Origin: Gammaproteobacteria bacterium
Lineage (GTDB): Bacteria; Pseudomonadota; Gammaproteobacteria; 21-64-14
Direction: 5' to 3'
Length of the DNA: 64,000 bases
NCBI GenBank assembly: GCA_027013145.1
Contig: JALUXX010000053.1
Span: 62,001 to 126,000 of the forward strand
Both the position numbers and the translations under genes were made by a program. Shown here one piece after another: positions 1 through 13,934 of this stretch; position 1 is the first letter of the stretch; each line of letters opens with the position of its first letter. Below the pieces are notes generated by a model. The model saw nothing but the letters and a program-made list of their open reading frames with translations. It had not been told where the DNA came from and ran no database searches.

Positions 1-990
1 GATCCCGCGATACTCCTGGTAGGTGGTCGAACCGATGCACTTGAGTTCGCCCGAGGCGAGCATCGGCTTGATCAGGTTCGACGCATCCATGACCCCGCCC
101 GAGGCCGCACCCGCACCGATGATGGTGTGGATCTCGTCGATGAACAGCACCGCCCCCGGCTCCTTGCGCAGTTGCGCAAGGACGCTCTTGATCCGCTTCT
201 CGAAGTCGCCGCGATACTTGGTGCCGGCGACCAAAGTGCCCAGATCCAGGGCGTAGATGGTGCTGCCCCGGAGCACCTCGGGCACCTCACCGTCGACGAT
301 CATCTTCGCCAGCCCCTCGGCGATCGCAGTCTTTCCCACCCCCGCCTCGCCGACGAAGAGCGGATTGTTCTTGCGCCGCCGGCACAGGATCTGGATCGTG
401 CGTTCGATCTCCGCCCGGCGCCCGATCAACGGATCGATCTTGCCCTTGCGCGCGAGCTGATTCAGATTCGTGGCGAAGTTCTCCAGCGGACGCCGTGCCG
501 TGTTCTCGGTGCCGACCTCCTCCTCGGGGCCTTCGGCGAGCGGATCCTCCTCGCCGTGAACCTTGGAGATGCCGTGCGAGATGTAGTTGACGACGTCCAG
601 GCGCGTGATGTTCTGCTTGTTGAGGAAATAGACCGCCTGCGACTCCTGTTCGCTGAAGATCGCCACCAGGACATTGGCGCCGGTCACCTCCTTGTTACCG
701 GCCGACTGCACGTGGAAGACGGCGCGTTGCAGCACCCGCTGGAAGGCGAGCGTTGGCTGCGTCTCGCGCGGGTCGTGGGGCGCGAGCAGGGGGGTCGTCT
801 CCTCCAGGAACCCGCCGAGATCCTTCTTCAGCCGCTCCAGGTCGGCGCCGCAGGCGCGCAGGACCTCGGCGGCGGTGGGATTGTCGAGCAGGGCCAGGAG
901 CAGGTGCTCCACCGTCATGAATTCATGCCGCTTGTCCCGCGCCTCCTTGAAGGCGAGGTTGAGGGTGAATTCCAGCTCCTTGCTCAACAT
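1..990 (-). CDS. clpA: ClpA, ATP-dependent Clp protease ATP-binding subunit (C-terminus cut by window edge)
   Basis: ClpA is a AAA+ unfoldase that feeds substrates, including ClpS-delivered N-degron proteins, into the ClpP peptidase in the cytoplasm. The 330 visible residues begin [14 protein letters not shown], typical of ClpA. They contain the N domain (about residues 1-145), then the first AAA+ module with Walker A GEAGVGKT at about 214-221 and Walker [15 protein letters not shown] near 285. The second AAA+ module and the C-terminus lie left of base 1. The ATG at 988-990 has GAGG just upstream. clpS lies directly upstream on the same strand with a 112-bp gap, the usual gammaproteobacterial pairing. 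Identification is secure. Confidence 0.97.
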   Translation of the reverse strand, partial: MLSKELEFTLNLAFKEARDKRHEFMTVEHLLLALLDNPTAAEVLRACGADLERLKKDLGGFLEETTPLLAPHDPRETQPTLAFQRVLQRAVFHVQSAGNKEVTGANVLVAIFSEQESQAVYFLNKQNITRLDVVNYISHGISKVHGEEDPLAEGPEEEVGTENTARRPLENFATNLNQLARKGKIDPLIGRRAEIERTIQILCRRRKNNPLFVGEAGVGKTAIAEGLAKMIVDGEVPEVLRGSTIYALDLGTLVAGTKYRGDFEKRIKSVLAQLRKEPGAVLFIDEIHTIIGAGAASGGVMDASNLIKPMLASGELKCIGSTTYQEYRGI

Positions 991-1102
991 GGCTTCTACC
1001 TCATCGGCTACGTCGACCCGTACGGGCGGGCCGTCCCGCATGCAGACGCCTCGCGGCGGCGACTACACCGGCGGCCGCGAACCACGGGCGCGAAGGCGTC
1101 CG

Positions 1103-1423
1103 TCACGCCTCCTCCATGGTACACAGCAGCGGGTGCTGGTGCAGGCGTGAGAATTCGTTCACCTGTGAGACCTTGGTCTCGGCGATCTCGCGCGAGAACA
1201 CGCCGCACACGCCCTTGCCGCGCGTGTGCACGTGCAACATGATCTGCGTCGCCTTGGTGCGTCCCATGGCGAAGAACTGCTCCAGCACCTGCACGACGAA
1301 CTCCATCGGCGTGTAGTCGTCGTTCAGCAGCACGACCTTGTATAGGGGCGGGCGCTTGAGCTTCGGCCTCGCCTCCTCGACGATCAGTCCGTCGTCCGGA
1401 TTTGCGGTACCCGTGCGCGGCAT
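1103..1423 (-). CDS. clpS: ClpS, adaptor of the ClpAP protease
   Basis: ClpS binds the ClpA N domain and delivers N-degron substrates. The product is 106 residues, the normal length. After a flexible acidic N-terminal tail comes the core [20 protein letters not shown], then [21 protein letters not shown], both highly conserved in ClpS. The [11 protein letters not shown] segment contributes to the hydrophobic pocket for N-terminal residues. It is transcribed toward clpA, so the two may be co-transcribed. The 313 bp upstream contain a perfect -10 hexamer on this strand. Confidence 0.96.
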   Translation of the reverse strand: MPRTGTANPDDGLIVEEARPKLKRPPLYKVVLLNDDYTPMEFVVQVLEQFFAMGRTKATQIMLHVHTRGKGVCGVFSREIAETKVSQVNEFSRLHQHPLLCTMEEA

Positions 1424-1736
1424 CTCGATTCAACCCAGCCGATCTTCCGTTGCGGTCGTTCATCCGCCTCGTCCCGCGATGCCGGAACCCGCGCGGGCAC
1501 GGCATTCGCACCGCCGCCGCCGAGGATCCCGGGCGCCCGCTCTACTCGTACCATATCCGCCGAACGCGCACAATGCGCGCGCCGGCGGCTTCCCCGCGGA
1601 GCCGACCGATGGCGAAATTATACTGCATTCCGGTACCGTCCCGCCGCCATCCCCCCGCGACCGTCCCGCATGCCCCCATATATCGGCGGCGGCGGCGAAA
1701 GGTGAAATCCCCCGCCGCTCCGCCGCCGTTACACGG
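1424..1736 (-). promoter_or_regulatory. clpS upstream intergenic region with TATAAT hexamer
   Basis: This 313-bp gap between icd and clpS holds no gene. On the minus strand a perfect TATAAT lies at 1622-1617, about 190 bp upstream of the clpS ATG, in an otherwise very GC-rich stretch. No convincing -35 hexamer sits 16-18 bp further upstream (the sequence there is GGCGGG), so activator dependence or a different start is possible. I saw no obvious terminator for icd. Confidence 0.35.
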
Positions 1737-2993
1737 CTACATGGCGCGCGCGACCGCCGCGGCGAAGGCGGAGCAGCTCAGCGCCCGCGCCCCTTCCATC
1801 TGCTCGGCCAGGTCGCGCGTAACGGTACGTGCGGCGATGGTGCGCTCGATTCCGCGCACGATCCGGTCGGCCGCCTCGGTCCAGCCGAGATGGCGCAGCA
1901 TCATTTCCGCGGAGAGGATCAGGGAGCCGGGGTTGGCGAGGTCCTTCCCCGCCAGGGCGGGCGCGGTGCCGTGGGTCGCCTCGAACAGGGCGACGGCGTC
2001 GGAGAGGTTGGCCCCGGGCGCCATGCCGATGCCGCCCACCTGCGCGGCGAGCGCATCCGAAATGTAGTCGCCGTTGAGATTCAGGGTGGCGATGACGCTG
2101 TAGTCGGCCGGATGCAGGAGGATCTCCTGGAGGAAGGCGTCGGCGATGACGTCCTTGACGACGACCTCCCGTCCGCTCCCGGGGTCCACGATCCGATGCC
2201 AGGGCCCGCCGTCGACCGGCTGCGCGCCGAATTCCTCGCGCGCCAGCTCGTAGCCCCAGTTCTTGAACGCCCCCTCGGTGAACTTCATGATGTTGCCTTT
2301 ATGCACCAGCGTCACCGACGGGCGCCCGTTGTCGAGCGCGTAGCGGATCGCCTTGCGCACCAGACGCCGGGTGCCGTCGCGGGAGACCGGCTTGACACCG
2401 ATCCCGGAGCTCTCCGGGAAGCGGATCGCCTCGACGCCGAGTTCCCCGCGCAGGAATTCGATCAACCGCCGCGCCTCGGGACTCGCGGCCGGCCACTCGA
2501 TGCCGGCGTAGATGTCCTCGGAGTTCTCGCGGAAAATCACCATGTCGGTGTGTTCCGGGGCGCGTAGCGGGCTGGGGGTCCCGGGAAAGTAGCGCACCGG
2601 GCGCAGACACACGTACAGGTCGAGGCGCTGGCGCATGGCCACATTGAGGGAGCGGATCCCGCCGCCCACCGGCGTGGTGAGCGGGCCCTTGATCGCGACC
2701 CGGAACTCCCGCATGGCCTCCAGGGTCTCCTCCGGCAGCCATACCTCGCCGCCGTAGCGTTCGTTGGCCTTCGCGCCCGCGTAGATCTCCATCCACACGG
2801 GCGCCCGGCGCCCGCCGTAGGCCGCGGCCACGGCCGCATCGACCACGTGCCGCATCGCGGGGGTGACATCGACGCCGATGCCGTCGCCCTCGATGAAGGG
2901 GATGATCGGCCGATCCGGCACCTCCAGAGTGCCGTCGCGACCGACGCCGATGCGCTCGCCCCCGTCGGGGACGTTGATCCGCTGGTAGCCCAT
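1737..2993 (-). CDS. icd: Isocitrate dehydrogenase, NADP-dependent
   Basis: This enzyme oxidatively decarboxylates isocitrate to 2-oxoglutarate with NADP in the TCA cycle. The 418 residues match the E. coli type I enzyme (416). Visible motifs include [20 protein letters not shown], carrying the substrate serine that AceK phosphorylates in enteric bacteria, [13 protein letters not shown], and the cofactor loop [19 protein letters not shown]. Only 98 bp separate it from the divergent Nudix gene, and AT-rich TTATTCTAT in that gap could serve either direction. The next TCA enzyme in the window is acnA, about 2 kb away on the other strand. Confidence 0.97.
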   Translation of the reverse strand: MGYQRINVPDGGERIGVGRDGTLEVPDRPIIPFIEGDGIGVDVTPAMRHVVDAAVAAAYGGRRAPVWMEIYAGAKANERYGGEVWLPEETLEAMREFRVAIKGPLTTPVGGGIRSLNVAMRQRLDLYVCLRPVRYFPGTPSPLRAPEHTDMVIFRENSEDIYAGIEWPAASPEARRLIEFLRGELGVEAIRFPESSGIGVKPVSRDGTRRLVRKAIRYALDNGRPSVTLVHKGNIMKFTEGAFKNWGYELAREEFGAQPVDGGPWHRIVDPGSGREVVVKDVIADAFLQEILLHPADYSVIATLNLNGDYISDALAAQVGGIGMAPGANLSDAVALFEATHGTAPALAGKDLANPGSLILSAEMMLRHLGWTEAADRIVRGIERTIAARTVTRDLAEQMEGARALSCSAFAAAVARAM

Positions 2994-3091
2994 GGGTGCT
3001 CCGTACGCTGAGAGGGGCGGGAAATGCGTTATTCTATCACCTCACCGCCCCGACCGGCGCGCCGCGCCGCCGTCCCAGGGAGCCCGAGCCG

Positions 3092-3580
3092 ATGACCTGG
3101 ACACCGCATGTGACCGTCGCCGCCGTCGTCGAGCGCGGGGGACGTTTCCTCCTCGTCGAGGAGCGCATCGACGGGCGCCACCTCTACAATCAGCCGGCCG
3201 GTCACCTGGAGGCGGATGAATCGCTCCTCGAGGCGGTGGTGCGCGAGACCCTGGAGGAGACGGGCCGGGAGTTCCGGCCGCAGGCCATGGTGGGAATCTA
3301 CCGCTGGACGCGCCCGGACGGCGGGCCGACGTTTCTGCGCTTCACGTTCTGCGGGACCTGCGGGGAGCCGGCGCCCGGGCGCGCCCTGGACGAGGGCATC
3401 GTGCGCGCCTGGTGGGCCGACCCGGAGGCGCTGCGCGCCGACCCGCAGCGGCTGCGCAGCCCCCTGGTCCTGCGCAGCATCGACGATTACCGCGCCGGGC
3501 GGCGTTACCCGCTGGAGCTGCTCGCCGAGGCGGACGCCGGGCCCGCGGATGCGGCCGCCGCCGGCAACGCGCGGGGCTGA
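3092..3580 (+). CDS. nudJ: Nudix hydrolase, NudJ-like phosphatase
   Basis: A 162-residue Nudix protein starting MTWTPHVTVAAVVERGGRFL. Compared with E. coli NudJ it has the same N-terminal HVTVA pattern and the family feature NQPAGHLEADESLLEAVVRET followed by LEETG, together a complete Nudix box (GX5EX7REUXEEXGU). NudJ-type enzymes hydrolyse nucleoside and thiamin pyrophosphates. The in-frame reading extends upstream to 2996, but homology begins at the ATG at 3092. It ends 10 bp before mnmA, the same nudJ-mnmA order as in E. coli, so co-transcription is likely. Confidence 0.9.
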   Translation: MTWTPHVTVAAVVERGGRFLLVEERIDGRHLYNQPAGHLEADESLLEAVVRETLEETGREFRPQAMVGIYRWTRPDGGPTFLRFTFCGTCGEPAPGRALDEGIVRAWWADPEALRADPQRLRSPLVLRSIDDYRAGRRYPLELLAEADAGPADAAAAGNARG

Positions 3581-3590
3581 GGCCCGAGCG

Positions 3591-4724
3591 ATGGACCCCG
3601 CCGCCTCCCCCGCCGCCCCGGCCGCGCGCACGGACGCGGCCCGCCGCGTGGTGGTCGCCGTCTCCGGCGGCGTCGACTCCTCGGTGGCGGCGCTGCTCCT
3701 GGCGCGCGCGGGCCATCGCGTCGAGGCCCTGTTCATGAAGAACTGGGAGGACGACGACGTCGACGGGCGCTGCGCGGCGGCGGCCGATCTGGCCGACGCC
3801 GAGGGGGTCTGCGCGCACCTCGGCATCCCGCTCCACCGGGCCAACTTCGCCGATCAGTACCGCGCGCGGGTCTTCGCCCGCTTCCTCGCCGACCACCGCG
3901 CCGGGCGCACGCCCAACCCGGACGTGCTGTGCAACCGCGAGATCAAGTTCCGCGCCTTCCTCGATCACGCCCTGCGCCTGGGCGCCGAGCGCATCGCCAC
4001 CGGCCACTATGCGCGCGTACGCACGCGCGACGGGCGCTTCGAGCTGCTCTGCGCCGCCGATGCCGGGAAAGATCAGACCTACTTCCTCCACCTCCTCGAC
4101 CAGGAGCAGCTCGCGCGCACCTGGTTTCCGCTGGGGGAACTGCACAAGCCCGAGGTCCGGCGTCTGGCGCGTGCGGCCGGCCTCGGCACGCACGCGAAGA
4201 AGGACAGCACCGGGATCTGCTTCATCGGCGAGCGCGAGCACCGCGCCTTCCTGCGCCGTTATCTCCCCGCCGAACCCGGGGAGATCCGCAGCATCGACGG
4301 CGCCGTACTCGGGGTGCACGAGGGCCTCGCCTTCTATACCCTCGGTCAGCGCCGCGGCCTGGGGATCGGCGGGCGGCGCGACGCCGATGCCGCGCCGTGG
4401 TACGTCGTCGCCAAGGACCCCGTCGCAAACGTCCTGATCGTCGCCCAGGGACACGATCACCCGCGCCTGTATCATCGCGGACTGCAGGCCGAGGCGGTAC
4501 ACTGGATCGCCGGCGAGGCCCCCGCCTCCCCGCTGCGGTGCGAGGCACGGATCCGCTACCGCCAGCGCGAACAGCCCTGTGTGGTCGAGATCGACGCGGA
4601 CAGCGTACAGGTGTGCTTCGCCGCGCCCCAGCGCGCGGTGACGCCCGGACAGTCGGTGGTCTTCTATCGTGACGGGGTCTGCCTCGGGGGCGGGCGGATC
4701 ACCGCACCGCTGGATCCGAGCTGA
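3591..4724 (+). CDS. mnmA: MnmA, tRNA 2-thiouridylase
   Basis: MnmA adenylates and thiolates U34 of tRNA(Glu, Gln, Lys) with sulfur relayed from IscS through the Tus system. The protein is 377 residues. It has the PP-loop SGGVDSS at 25-31, the NPDVLCNREIKF segment with the first catalytic cysteine, the ATGHYAR loop, and STGICFIGER with the second catalytic cysteine. An Ala/Pro-rich tail of about 17 residues precedes the conserved RRVVVAVSGG. The ATG at 3591 is 10 bp after the Nudix stop; the in-frame reading further upstream overlaps that gene and is not used. Confidence 0.96.
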   Translation: MDPAASPAAPAARTDAARRVVVAVSGGVDSSVAALLLARAGHRVEALFMKNWEDDDVDGRCAAAADLADAEGVCAHLGIPLHRANFADQYRARVFARFLADHRAGRTPNPDVLCNREIKFRAFLDHALRLGAERIATGHYARVRTRDGRFELLCAADAGKDQTYFLHLLDQEQLARTWFPLGELHKPEVRRLARAAGLGTHAKKDSTGICFIGEREHRAFLRRYLPAEPGEIRSIDGAVLGVHEGLAFYTLGQRRGLGIGGRRDADAAPWYVVAKDPVANVLIVAQGHDHPRLYHRGLQAEAVHWIAGEAPASPLRCEARIRYRQREQPCVVEIDADSVQVCFAAPQRAVTPGQSVVFYRDGVCLGGGRITAPLDPS

Positions 4725-4917
4725 GGGGATCACCGCGCCGCGGCTATTTTAGCCACCTGAAACGAATGCTATTCTATTGACCCGGCGCCGGCGTGGGGAG
4801 CGCCGCGGCGTGCGCGCGCATCGATGTGGCGGGGATCGCCCGCCGGCGCGCATACGCGGGCCCGGCGCCTCGGCCCCTGCCCGTCCCCGCTCGGACCAAC
4901 GATCAGGAATCCCTCGC
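4725..4917 (+). promoter_or_regulatory. Probable acnA promoter region
   Basis: The 193-bp gap between mnmA and acnA contains an AT-rich patch with an extended -10 element, TGC-TATTCT, whose hexamer is at 4770-4775. The -35 position (TTTTAG, 4747-4752) is poor, consistent with an extended -10 promoter. That would give a leader of about 140 nt. No terminator after mnmA is evident. Confidence 0.4.
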
Positions 4918-9079
<4,162 letters not shown>

Positions 9080-9100
9080 GCGCGGCCGGTGCCGCCGATG

Positions 9101-11542
9101 TCAGCGTTCCGCGCGCGTGCGCGCCCGGATGAGGTTGGAGACGAGCGGATTGAGCCGCGCGATCTGGAGCCAGCCGATGAAGTCCTGCGCCGGCAGCGGA
9201 ATCCCGAGATAGTTGCCCTGAGCGAGGTCGCAGCCGAGGATCTCCAGCAGTTCCCAGGACTCCCGGGTCTCCACGCCCTCGGCCACCACGCCCAGCCCTA
9301 GGTTGTGCGCGAGATCGATGGTGGCACGCACGATCACCGCGTCGTTGTCGTCGCGCACCATGTCCATCACGAAAGCCCGGTCGACCTTGACCTCCTGCAG
9401 CGGCAGCTCTTTCAGGTAGACCAGCGACGAATATCCGGTACCGAAATCGTCGATGCACGCCCGCACCCCCATTGCGTTGAGCCGCAGGAGGTTCTCGCGC
9501 ACGCTCGCCGGGTCCGACATGATCGCGCTTTCGGTGATCTCGACCATCAGGCGCCGCGGCTCCACCTGACAGCGCTGCAGGCGCTCCTCCAGGGTTCGCG
9601 GAAGATCCGGGTCCTGGAGGTCGCGCACCGATAGGTTCACCGAGACCTCCATGTCGAGTCCCTCCTCGACCCAGCGCGCGCATTGATGCAGCGCGCCGTC
9701 CAGCACCCAGTCGGTGAGACTCGCGATCATGCCGGTGCGTTCGGCGATGTGGATGAACTCGTCGGGGGAGATCGGACCGAAACGCGGATGCGACCAGCGC
9801 ACGAGCGCCTCGGCGCGGCAAACCCGGCCGGTGTTCATGTCGTACTCGGGCTGAAAATAGAGTTCCAGCGCGTGGTGCTCGATCGCCTCGCGCAGGTCGT
9901 TCATCAGGGCGATGCGCTCGATGCTGTGCTCGTCCTGCCCGGGGTCATAGACCGCGTGGCCGCCCCCGTAGCGTTTGGCCTGATACATGGCCACGTCGGC
10001 GCGCTGGAGCAGCGTATTGGCGTCGCCGCCGTGCGTGGGGAAATGCACGATCCCCATGCTGATTCCGACACTGAGTCCGTGGCCCTCGACGACGAAGGGC
10101 CGCTCGATCGCCGCGGAGATCTTGCGTGCCAGATTCACGGCGTCGCCCGCCGACGCCCCGGGCAGCAGGATCGCGAATTCGTCGCCGCCGAGCCTGGCCA
10201 CGGTGTCGGTGTTGCGCAACTGTGCGAGCAGGCGTTCGCCCACCTGCTTGAGCATCTGATCGCCGATATGATGGCCCAGCGTGTCGTTGATCTCCTTGAA
10301 GCGGTCCAGATCCATCATCATGAGCGCAAAGACTCGCCGATCACGGGCGCCGCTCAGGACCGCCTGCTCCAGCCGATCGTAGAGCAGGACCCGGTTGGGA
10401 AGACGCGTCAACGCGTCGTGCTGAGTCTGGTGTTCCAGGCTCGAGGTCTCGTCCAGGACGTGCTCCATCAACCCCTGGAAGCCGCGCTCGAGGCGCGCGA
10501 TCTCGTCGCCGCCCGCTCCGACCTCCTCGAACCCCCGCTGCAACCCCATCCGGCGCGCGAATTCGGCGACGCGCCCGGACAAGGCGCGGATACGGTAGGT
10601 GACCCAGCCCATCAGGAGGACGAATACGAGGACGAAACCCGACGCGGTCAGCGCACGCCGTTCGCGCTCCCGCGCGAGCAGGGTCGCCAGCGGGGAGGCG
10701 GCCGGGCGCGCCGGGCCCGCCCGCAGGAGCCGCACCGCCGGTGCCCCGTCCACCGCCCCCGGCGGACTCAGCACCGTGATCCAATGGCGGCCGACCCGCG
10801 CCGCTGACAGCCCCGGCCCCAGCCGCCGGGGATCGCTGCTTGCGAGCACCCGTGACCCGTCCCTGGAGACGAGCGCGAGCACGCCGCCGTCCAATCCGGC
10901 GCCTGCGTCCACCCGCTGCAGGAAGGCGCCGGCGGGCACTGCCAGCACGAGCGCCCCGCGCGCGCGCCCCTGCGGGTCGGTCACCGGAGCCGCCGCCAGG
11001 ACCACCGCCCGGCCGCCCGGGAGCGTGACGACCCCCGCGTGGCGCCCCGCAGCGGCGAACCGTACGGTTGCAGAATACAGTCCCGCAGCGGGCGCCCGCG
11101 ACCCTTCCTCATAGATCTCGCGCACCGCACCCTGCGGGCCGAGGAGGAGCACATCGACCCCGTCCGCGAGCGCCGCCAGGGCCGCGCGTGAGGGAAACCA
11201 GCGCGGCGGCACACCGCGGAACACCGCCGGGGCGGCCCGTGCCGGCCGCGACCAATCCGCGCCGCCCATGCGGGCGTGAAGGGCGCCGCGTTCGGCGAAC
11301 ATCTCCGCGGCCGCGGCGAGCGTTCGCAGGCGCGCAGCGAAGCGCAACGTGTCGGAAGCGAGGGATCGGCGCAGGCCGGCCGCCCGATCCGCGCGCGCCA
11401 GGGCGTGCGCGGCACCACCCGCGTACCATTCCGAAACGCCCCATATGAGCGCCCCGGCGAGCGCACCCAACAGCGCGAGCTGGGCGATCAACGGCAGACG
11501 CTGCCAAAAGTCCACGGGGGTCATCCGCTTCAGGCCGTGCAT
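9101..11542 (-). CDS. Membrane-bound GGDEF-EAL bifunctional c-di-GMP protein
   Basis: An 813-residue inner-membrane signalling protein. A transmembrane segment at about 16-37 is followed by a periplasmic sensor region (about 40-295) of unassigned fold, a second transmembrane segment at about 302-318, a linker, a GGDEF domain (about 370-540) and an EAL domain (about 545-795). GGDEF is intact at 452-456, with a likely inhibitory I-site RNTD at 443-446. The EAL motif is intact at 578-580, and NLSVRDL, EITESAIM, DDFGTGYSS and VAEGVET retain the usual catalytic residues. Both cyclase and phosphodiesterase activity are therefore possible; which dominates cannot be read from sequence. ATG codons at residues 1 and 7 are both usable. 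Confidence 0.93.
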   Translation of the reverse strand: MHGLKRMTPVDFWQRLPLIAQLALLGALAGALIWGVSEWYAGGAAHALARADRAAGLRRSLASDTLRFAARLRTLAAAAEMFAERGALHARMGGADWSRPARAAPAVFRGVPPRWFPSRAALAALADGVDVLLLGPQGAVREIYEEGSRAPAAGLYSATVRFAAAGRHAGVVTLPGGRAVVLAAAPVTDPQGRARGALVLAVPAGAFLQRVDAGAGLDGGVLALVSRDGSRVLASSDPRRLGPGLSAARVGRHWITVLSPPGAVDGAPAVRLLRAGPARPAASPLATLLARERERRALTASGFVLVFVLLMGWVTYRIRALSGRVAEFARRMGLQRGFEEVGAGGDEIARLERGFQGLMEHVLDETSSLEHQTQHDALTRLPNRVLLYDRLEQAVLSGARDRRVFALMMMDLDRFKEINDTLGHHIGDQMLKQVGERLLAQLRNTDTVARLGGDEFAILLPGASAGDAVNLARKISAAIERPFVVEGHGLSVGISMGIVHFPTHGGDANTLLQRADVAMYQAKRYGGGHAVYDPGQDEHSIERIALMNDLREAIEHHALELYFQPEYDMNTGRVCRAEALVRWSHPRFGPISPDEFIHIAERTGMIASLTDWVLDGALHQCARWVEEGLDMEVSVNLSVRDLQDPDLPRTLEERLQRCQVEPRRLMVEITESAIMSDPASVRENLLRLNAMGVRACIDDFGTGYSSLVYLKELPLQEVKVDRAFVMDMVRDDNDAVIVRATIDLAHNLGLGVVAEGVETRESWELLEILGCDLAQGNYLGIPLPAQDFIGWLQIARLNPLVSNLIRARTRAER

Positions 11543-11825
11543 CCACGCATCCTCCGGACCCCGGCCGGTGCGCGCTTCCGCGCGCCCGCGGATCCCGCTC
11601 CAACGCCGCCCTGGCCGGTCGAGAACGACGTTTTCGGTTATAATATAATTGATTTGCTAGTATTCTTCGGGTTGTTTCTACAGCGAAGGATTGTTCTCAC
11701 ATCGAACGCCGGACGCCACCTCGCCCCCCGCAGGAACCCGCACCGCGCCCGGGTGCCCTTAGCGGCCGTGGGACCTGGAACTTCAGGTATCCACCGCCCC
11801 CGGCACGGAAGGAGCGAGACCCGCC
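11543..11825. promoter_or_regulatory. AT-rich divergent intergenic region
   Basis: This 283-bp gap separates the GGDEF-EAL gene (leftward) and the GNAT gene (rightward). It contains an AT island at about 11629-11670 with overlapping TATAAT and TATAATT-like hexamers (a perfect TATAAT at 11639-11644 on the plus strand) and TATTCT at 11661-11666. No clean -35 partner was found for either strand. Promoters for both flanking genes are likely here. Confidence 0.35.
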
Positions 11826-12287
11826 GTGACCGCTTCCGACCCCGGGGCCTTTACCGTCCGTGAAGTATCCTGGGCCGCGCAGGCCCCGCAACTGCGCGCG
11901 GTCCGGACCGCCGTCTTCGTGCGGGAGCAGGGAATTCCGCTCGAACTGGAACTGGATGCGGCCGACGCCGGCTGCCTCCACGTGCTCGCAACCGCCCGCA
12001 GCGGCGAGGGGATCGGTGCCGGGCGCATGTCGCCGGCGGGGGTGATCGGGCGCATGGCGGTGGTACGCCCGTGGCGCGGGCGCGGGGTCGGGACGGCGCT
12101 GCTGGAGGCGCTGATCGCGCGGGCGTACCGCGACGGGCTGGCCGAGGTCCGCCTCGACGCGCAGTCGACGGTCCGCGGGTTCTACGCGCGGCTGGGCTTC
12201 GTCCCCGCGGGCCCCGTATTTCTCAAGGCGGGCATCGAACACGTGCCCATGCGCCGTCCGCTGCACGCCGGGACGGACCGCGGCTGA
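11826..12287 (+). CDS. GNAT family N-acetyltransferase
   Basis: A 153-residue single-domain acetyltransferase. The acetyl-CoA site is the run GRMAVVRPWRGRGVGTALLE (R/Q-x-x-G-x-G/A pattern), followed by the GFYARLGFVPAGPVF helix typical of GNAT proteins. The N-terminal half, with VRTAVFVREQGIP, resembles ElaA/YjcF-type GNATs of unknown substrate. GTG at 11826 is the probable start, with GGAAGGAG about 11 bp upstream. It converges on the aspartoacylase-like gene. The acceptor substrate cannot be predicted. Confidence 0.85.
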   Translation: MTASDPGAFTVREVSWAAQAPQLRAVRTAVFVREQGIPLELELDAADAGCLHVLATARSGEGIGAGRMSPAGVIGRMAVVRPWRGRGVGTALLEALIARAYRDGLAEVRLDAQSTVRGFYARLGFVPAGPVFLKAGIEHVPMRRPLHAGTDRG

Positions 12288-12289
12288 CC

Positions 12290-13120
12290 TCAGCCGCCGC
12301 GCCCGCGTGGGTGGATCGTCGCCAGCGTGTCGCCGCGGCGCACGAAGCCGCTGCGACGGACCGCACCCAGCAGACCCGCGGCGACCGCGGGGAGCGTCTC
12401 CCGGATCTCACCGTCCGCGGAATCGTAGACGTGCCCCAACGGCTCCCCGACGTGGACCCAGGCGCCGGGCGCGCGAAGGCCGATGAAGATCCCGCCCCCG
12501 CCCGCCTGCACCGCACGCTCGTCCTCGGCCGCGAAGTAGTGCAGATCCTCCTCGTCCTCCCAGAGCGGATCACCGGCCAGCACCTCGGTACGGAGCAGGA
12601 ACGCCACGAGGGCGCGGAACAGCCGCTCGCAGTACGCCTTGTTCAGGACGCCGCGCCGTCCGAGTACGATCTCGAGCCGCCCGCGACGCTCCGGGCCGAT
12701 CGGCGGATACTCGACCACGGCCGGTAGGCCGAAGAGACAGGCGTCGGCCCGTGCGTCGTCGTCCGGACCGTAGAGGCGCACCTGCGGCAGGGCCTCCAGC
12801 TTCGGGTCGGGCGAGACGACGCGGACCTGATAGCGGGCCGGCGCCGCGGCCGGCTCCCGGTTGCGCCCCGCGCCGCCGCCGGGACCGGGGGCCAGCAGAA
12901 CCGGCTCACGCAGACTCCGGCCCCAGTGGGCGCCGCGCTCGACGGCATGCAGAAACGCCGACAGGCGGGCGATGACGAACGTCCCGTTCACGTCGTCCCG
13001 AGGGGCCCCGGTGGTGATCAGCACCGCGGGCCTGCGCCCGGCCGGACCGATCGGCACCGCGGCCGGTTCGGCCCCCGGACCCGCCCCGGCGGAGGACTGC
13101 GAAGACGATGTGGGCGGCAT
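12290..13120 (-). CDS. Succinylglutamate desuccinylase/aspartoacylase-like protein lacking the usual zinc motif
   Basis: A 276-residue protein related to the M14-like AstE/AspA family. The C-terminal half is typical: GVLNKAYCERLFRALVAFL, then a biotinyl-like beta domain with APGAWVHVGEPLGHVYDSAD and SGFVRRGDTLATI. The N-terminal half is short. Where active members have a GxHGDE zinc motif this one reads TTGAPRDDVNG, with no histidine or glutamate, and the central DLNR/DLHxG catalytic block is not visible. It is shorter than the 330-370 residues usual for the family. I infer a non-catalytic or divergent member. The ATG at 13120 follows GGGAACC; upstream in-frame sequence is low-complexity and not conserved-looking. 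Confidence 0.65.
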   Translation of the reverse strand: MPPTSSSQSSAGAGPGAEPAAVPIGPAGRRPAVLITTGAPRDDVNGTFVIARLSAFLHAVERGAHWGRSLREPVLLAPGPGGGAGRNREPAAAPARYQVRVVSPDPKLEALPQVRLYGPDDDARADACLFGLPAVVEYPPIGPERRGRLEIVLGRRGVLNKAYCERLFRALVAFLLRTEVLAGDPLWEDEEDLHYFAAEDERAVQAGGGGIFIGLRAPGAWVHVGEPLGHVYDSADGEIRETLPAVAAGLLGAVRRSGFVRRGDTLATIHPRGRGG

Positions 13121-13384
13121 GGTTCCCCTTGCGAGTCTCCGGCCCCCGCGACCCCGGCGCGGGCTCGCCACCTGCTCCCGTCTGCAGGTTTCGCGCCACC
13201 TCGTCCGCCTCCTGACGACGGCCTTCAATGCCGCCGCTGCGGCATCTGCACCGGCGGGGCGCAGACGCGCCCCGGAACGGGGCATCGCCTCATCCCCGCG
13301 CTGCGGATCCGCCCTCGTATCGGCCCCGCTCCGGGGGCATAATGACCGCGTTCGTGCCCAGCGCCCGCCGGCCGGGAGGTTCCG

Positions 13385-13915
13385 TTGCCGTCCGCTCATT
13401 CCGAAACGCCCGAGGCAGACCGCGACCGGTCGCCCGCGACGGGGACCGCGTACGAACTCGCGCGACGCGAGGACGTGCGCCGCGCGGTGCGGACCCTGAT
13501 CCTTACGGCCCGACGCGAGATCGCTTTGCTGAGCACGGCCCTCGAGCCGGCCGTCTACGACGACGCGGTGCTGCTCGAGGCGATCGGCGCACTCGCCCGG
13601 CGCCGCGGTGCCCGGGTACGCGCCCTGATCCGGGATCCGCGTACCGTGGTGACGCGCGGTCACCGGCTGGTGGAACTCGCCCGCCGCCTGAGCAGCAGCG
13701 TGGAGCTGCGCCGCCCCCATCCGGAGCACCGCGACGGCACCGAACAGATCCTGATCACCGACGAGTCTGGGATCCTGTTCCGCCCCGACGAGACGCGGTT
13801 CCATGGCCGGATGGCGCCGAACGCCCCGGCCGAGGCGCGGCGGCGGTTGCGCACCTTCGAGGAATGGTGGGCGCTCGCCGAGCCCGACCCGGAACTGCAA
13901 CGACTCCACCTCTGA
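13385..13915 (+). CDS. DUF7931-like uncharacterised protein
   Basis: A 176-residue soluble protein without signal peptide or membrane segments. The pattern LILTARREIALLSTALEPAVYDD followed by ARRRGARVRALIRDPRTVV and ILITDESGILFRP resembles phospholipase-D-like folds, but no HKD catalytic motif is present. Similar short proteins in gammaproteobacteria are often labelled histone acetyltransferase HPA2-like or DUF7931, a label that probably comes from neighbouring GNAT genes. The start is TTG at 13385, supported by GGGAGG 5-10 bp upstream; no ATG is available in frame. It is 19 bp before the exported protein gene and probably co-transcribed with it. Confidence 0.6.
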   Translation: MPSAHSETPEADRDRSPATGTAYELARREDVRRAVRTLILTARREIALLSTALEPAVYDDAVLLEAIGALARRRGARVRALIRDPRTVVTRGHRLVELARRLSSSVELRRPHPEHRDGTEQILITDESGILFRPDETRFHGRMAPNAPAEARRRLRTFEEWWALAEPDPELQRLHL

Positions 13916-13934
13916 GGCGCCCGGAGCCGGAACC

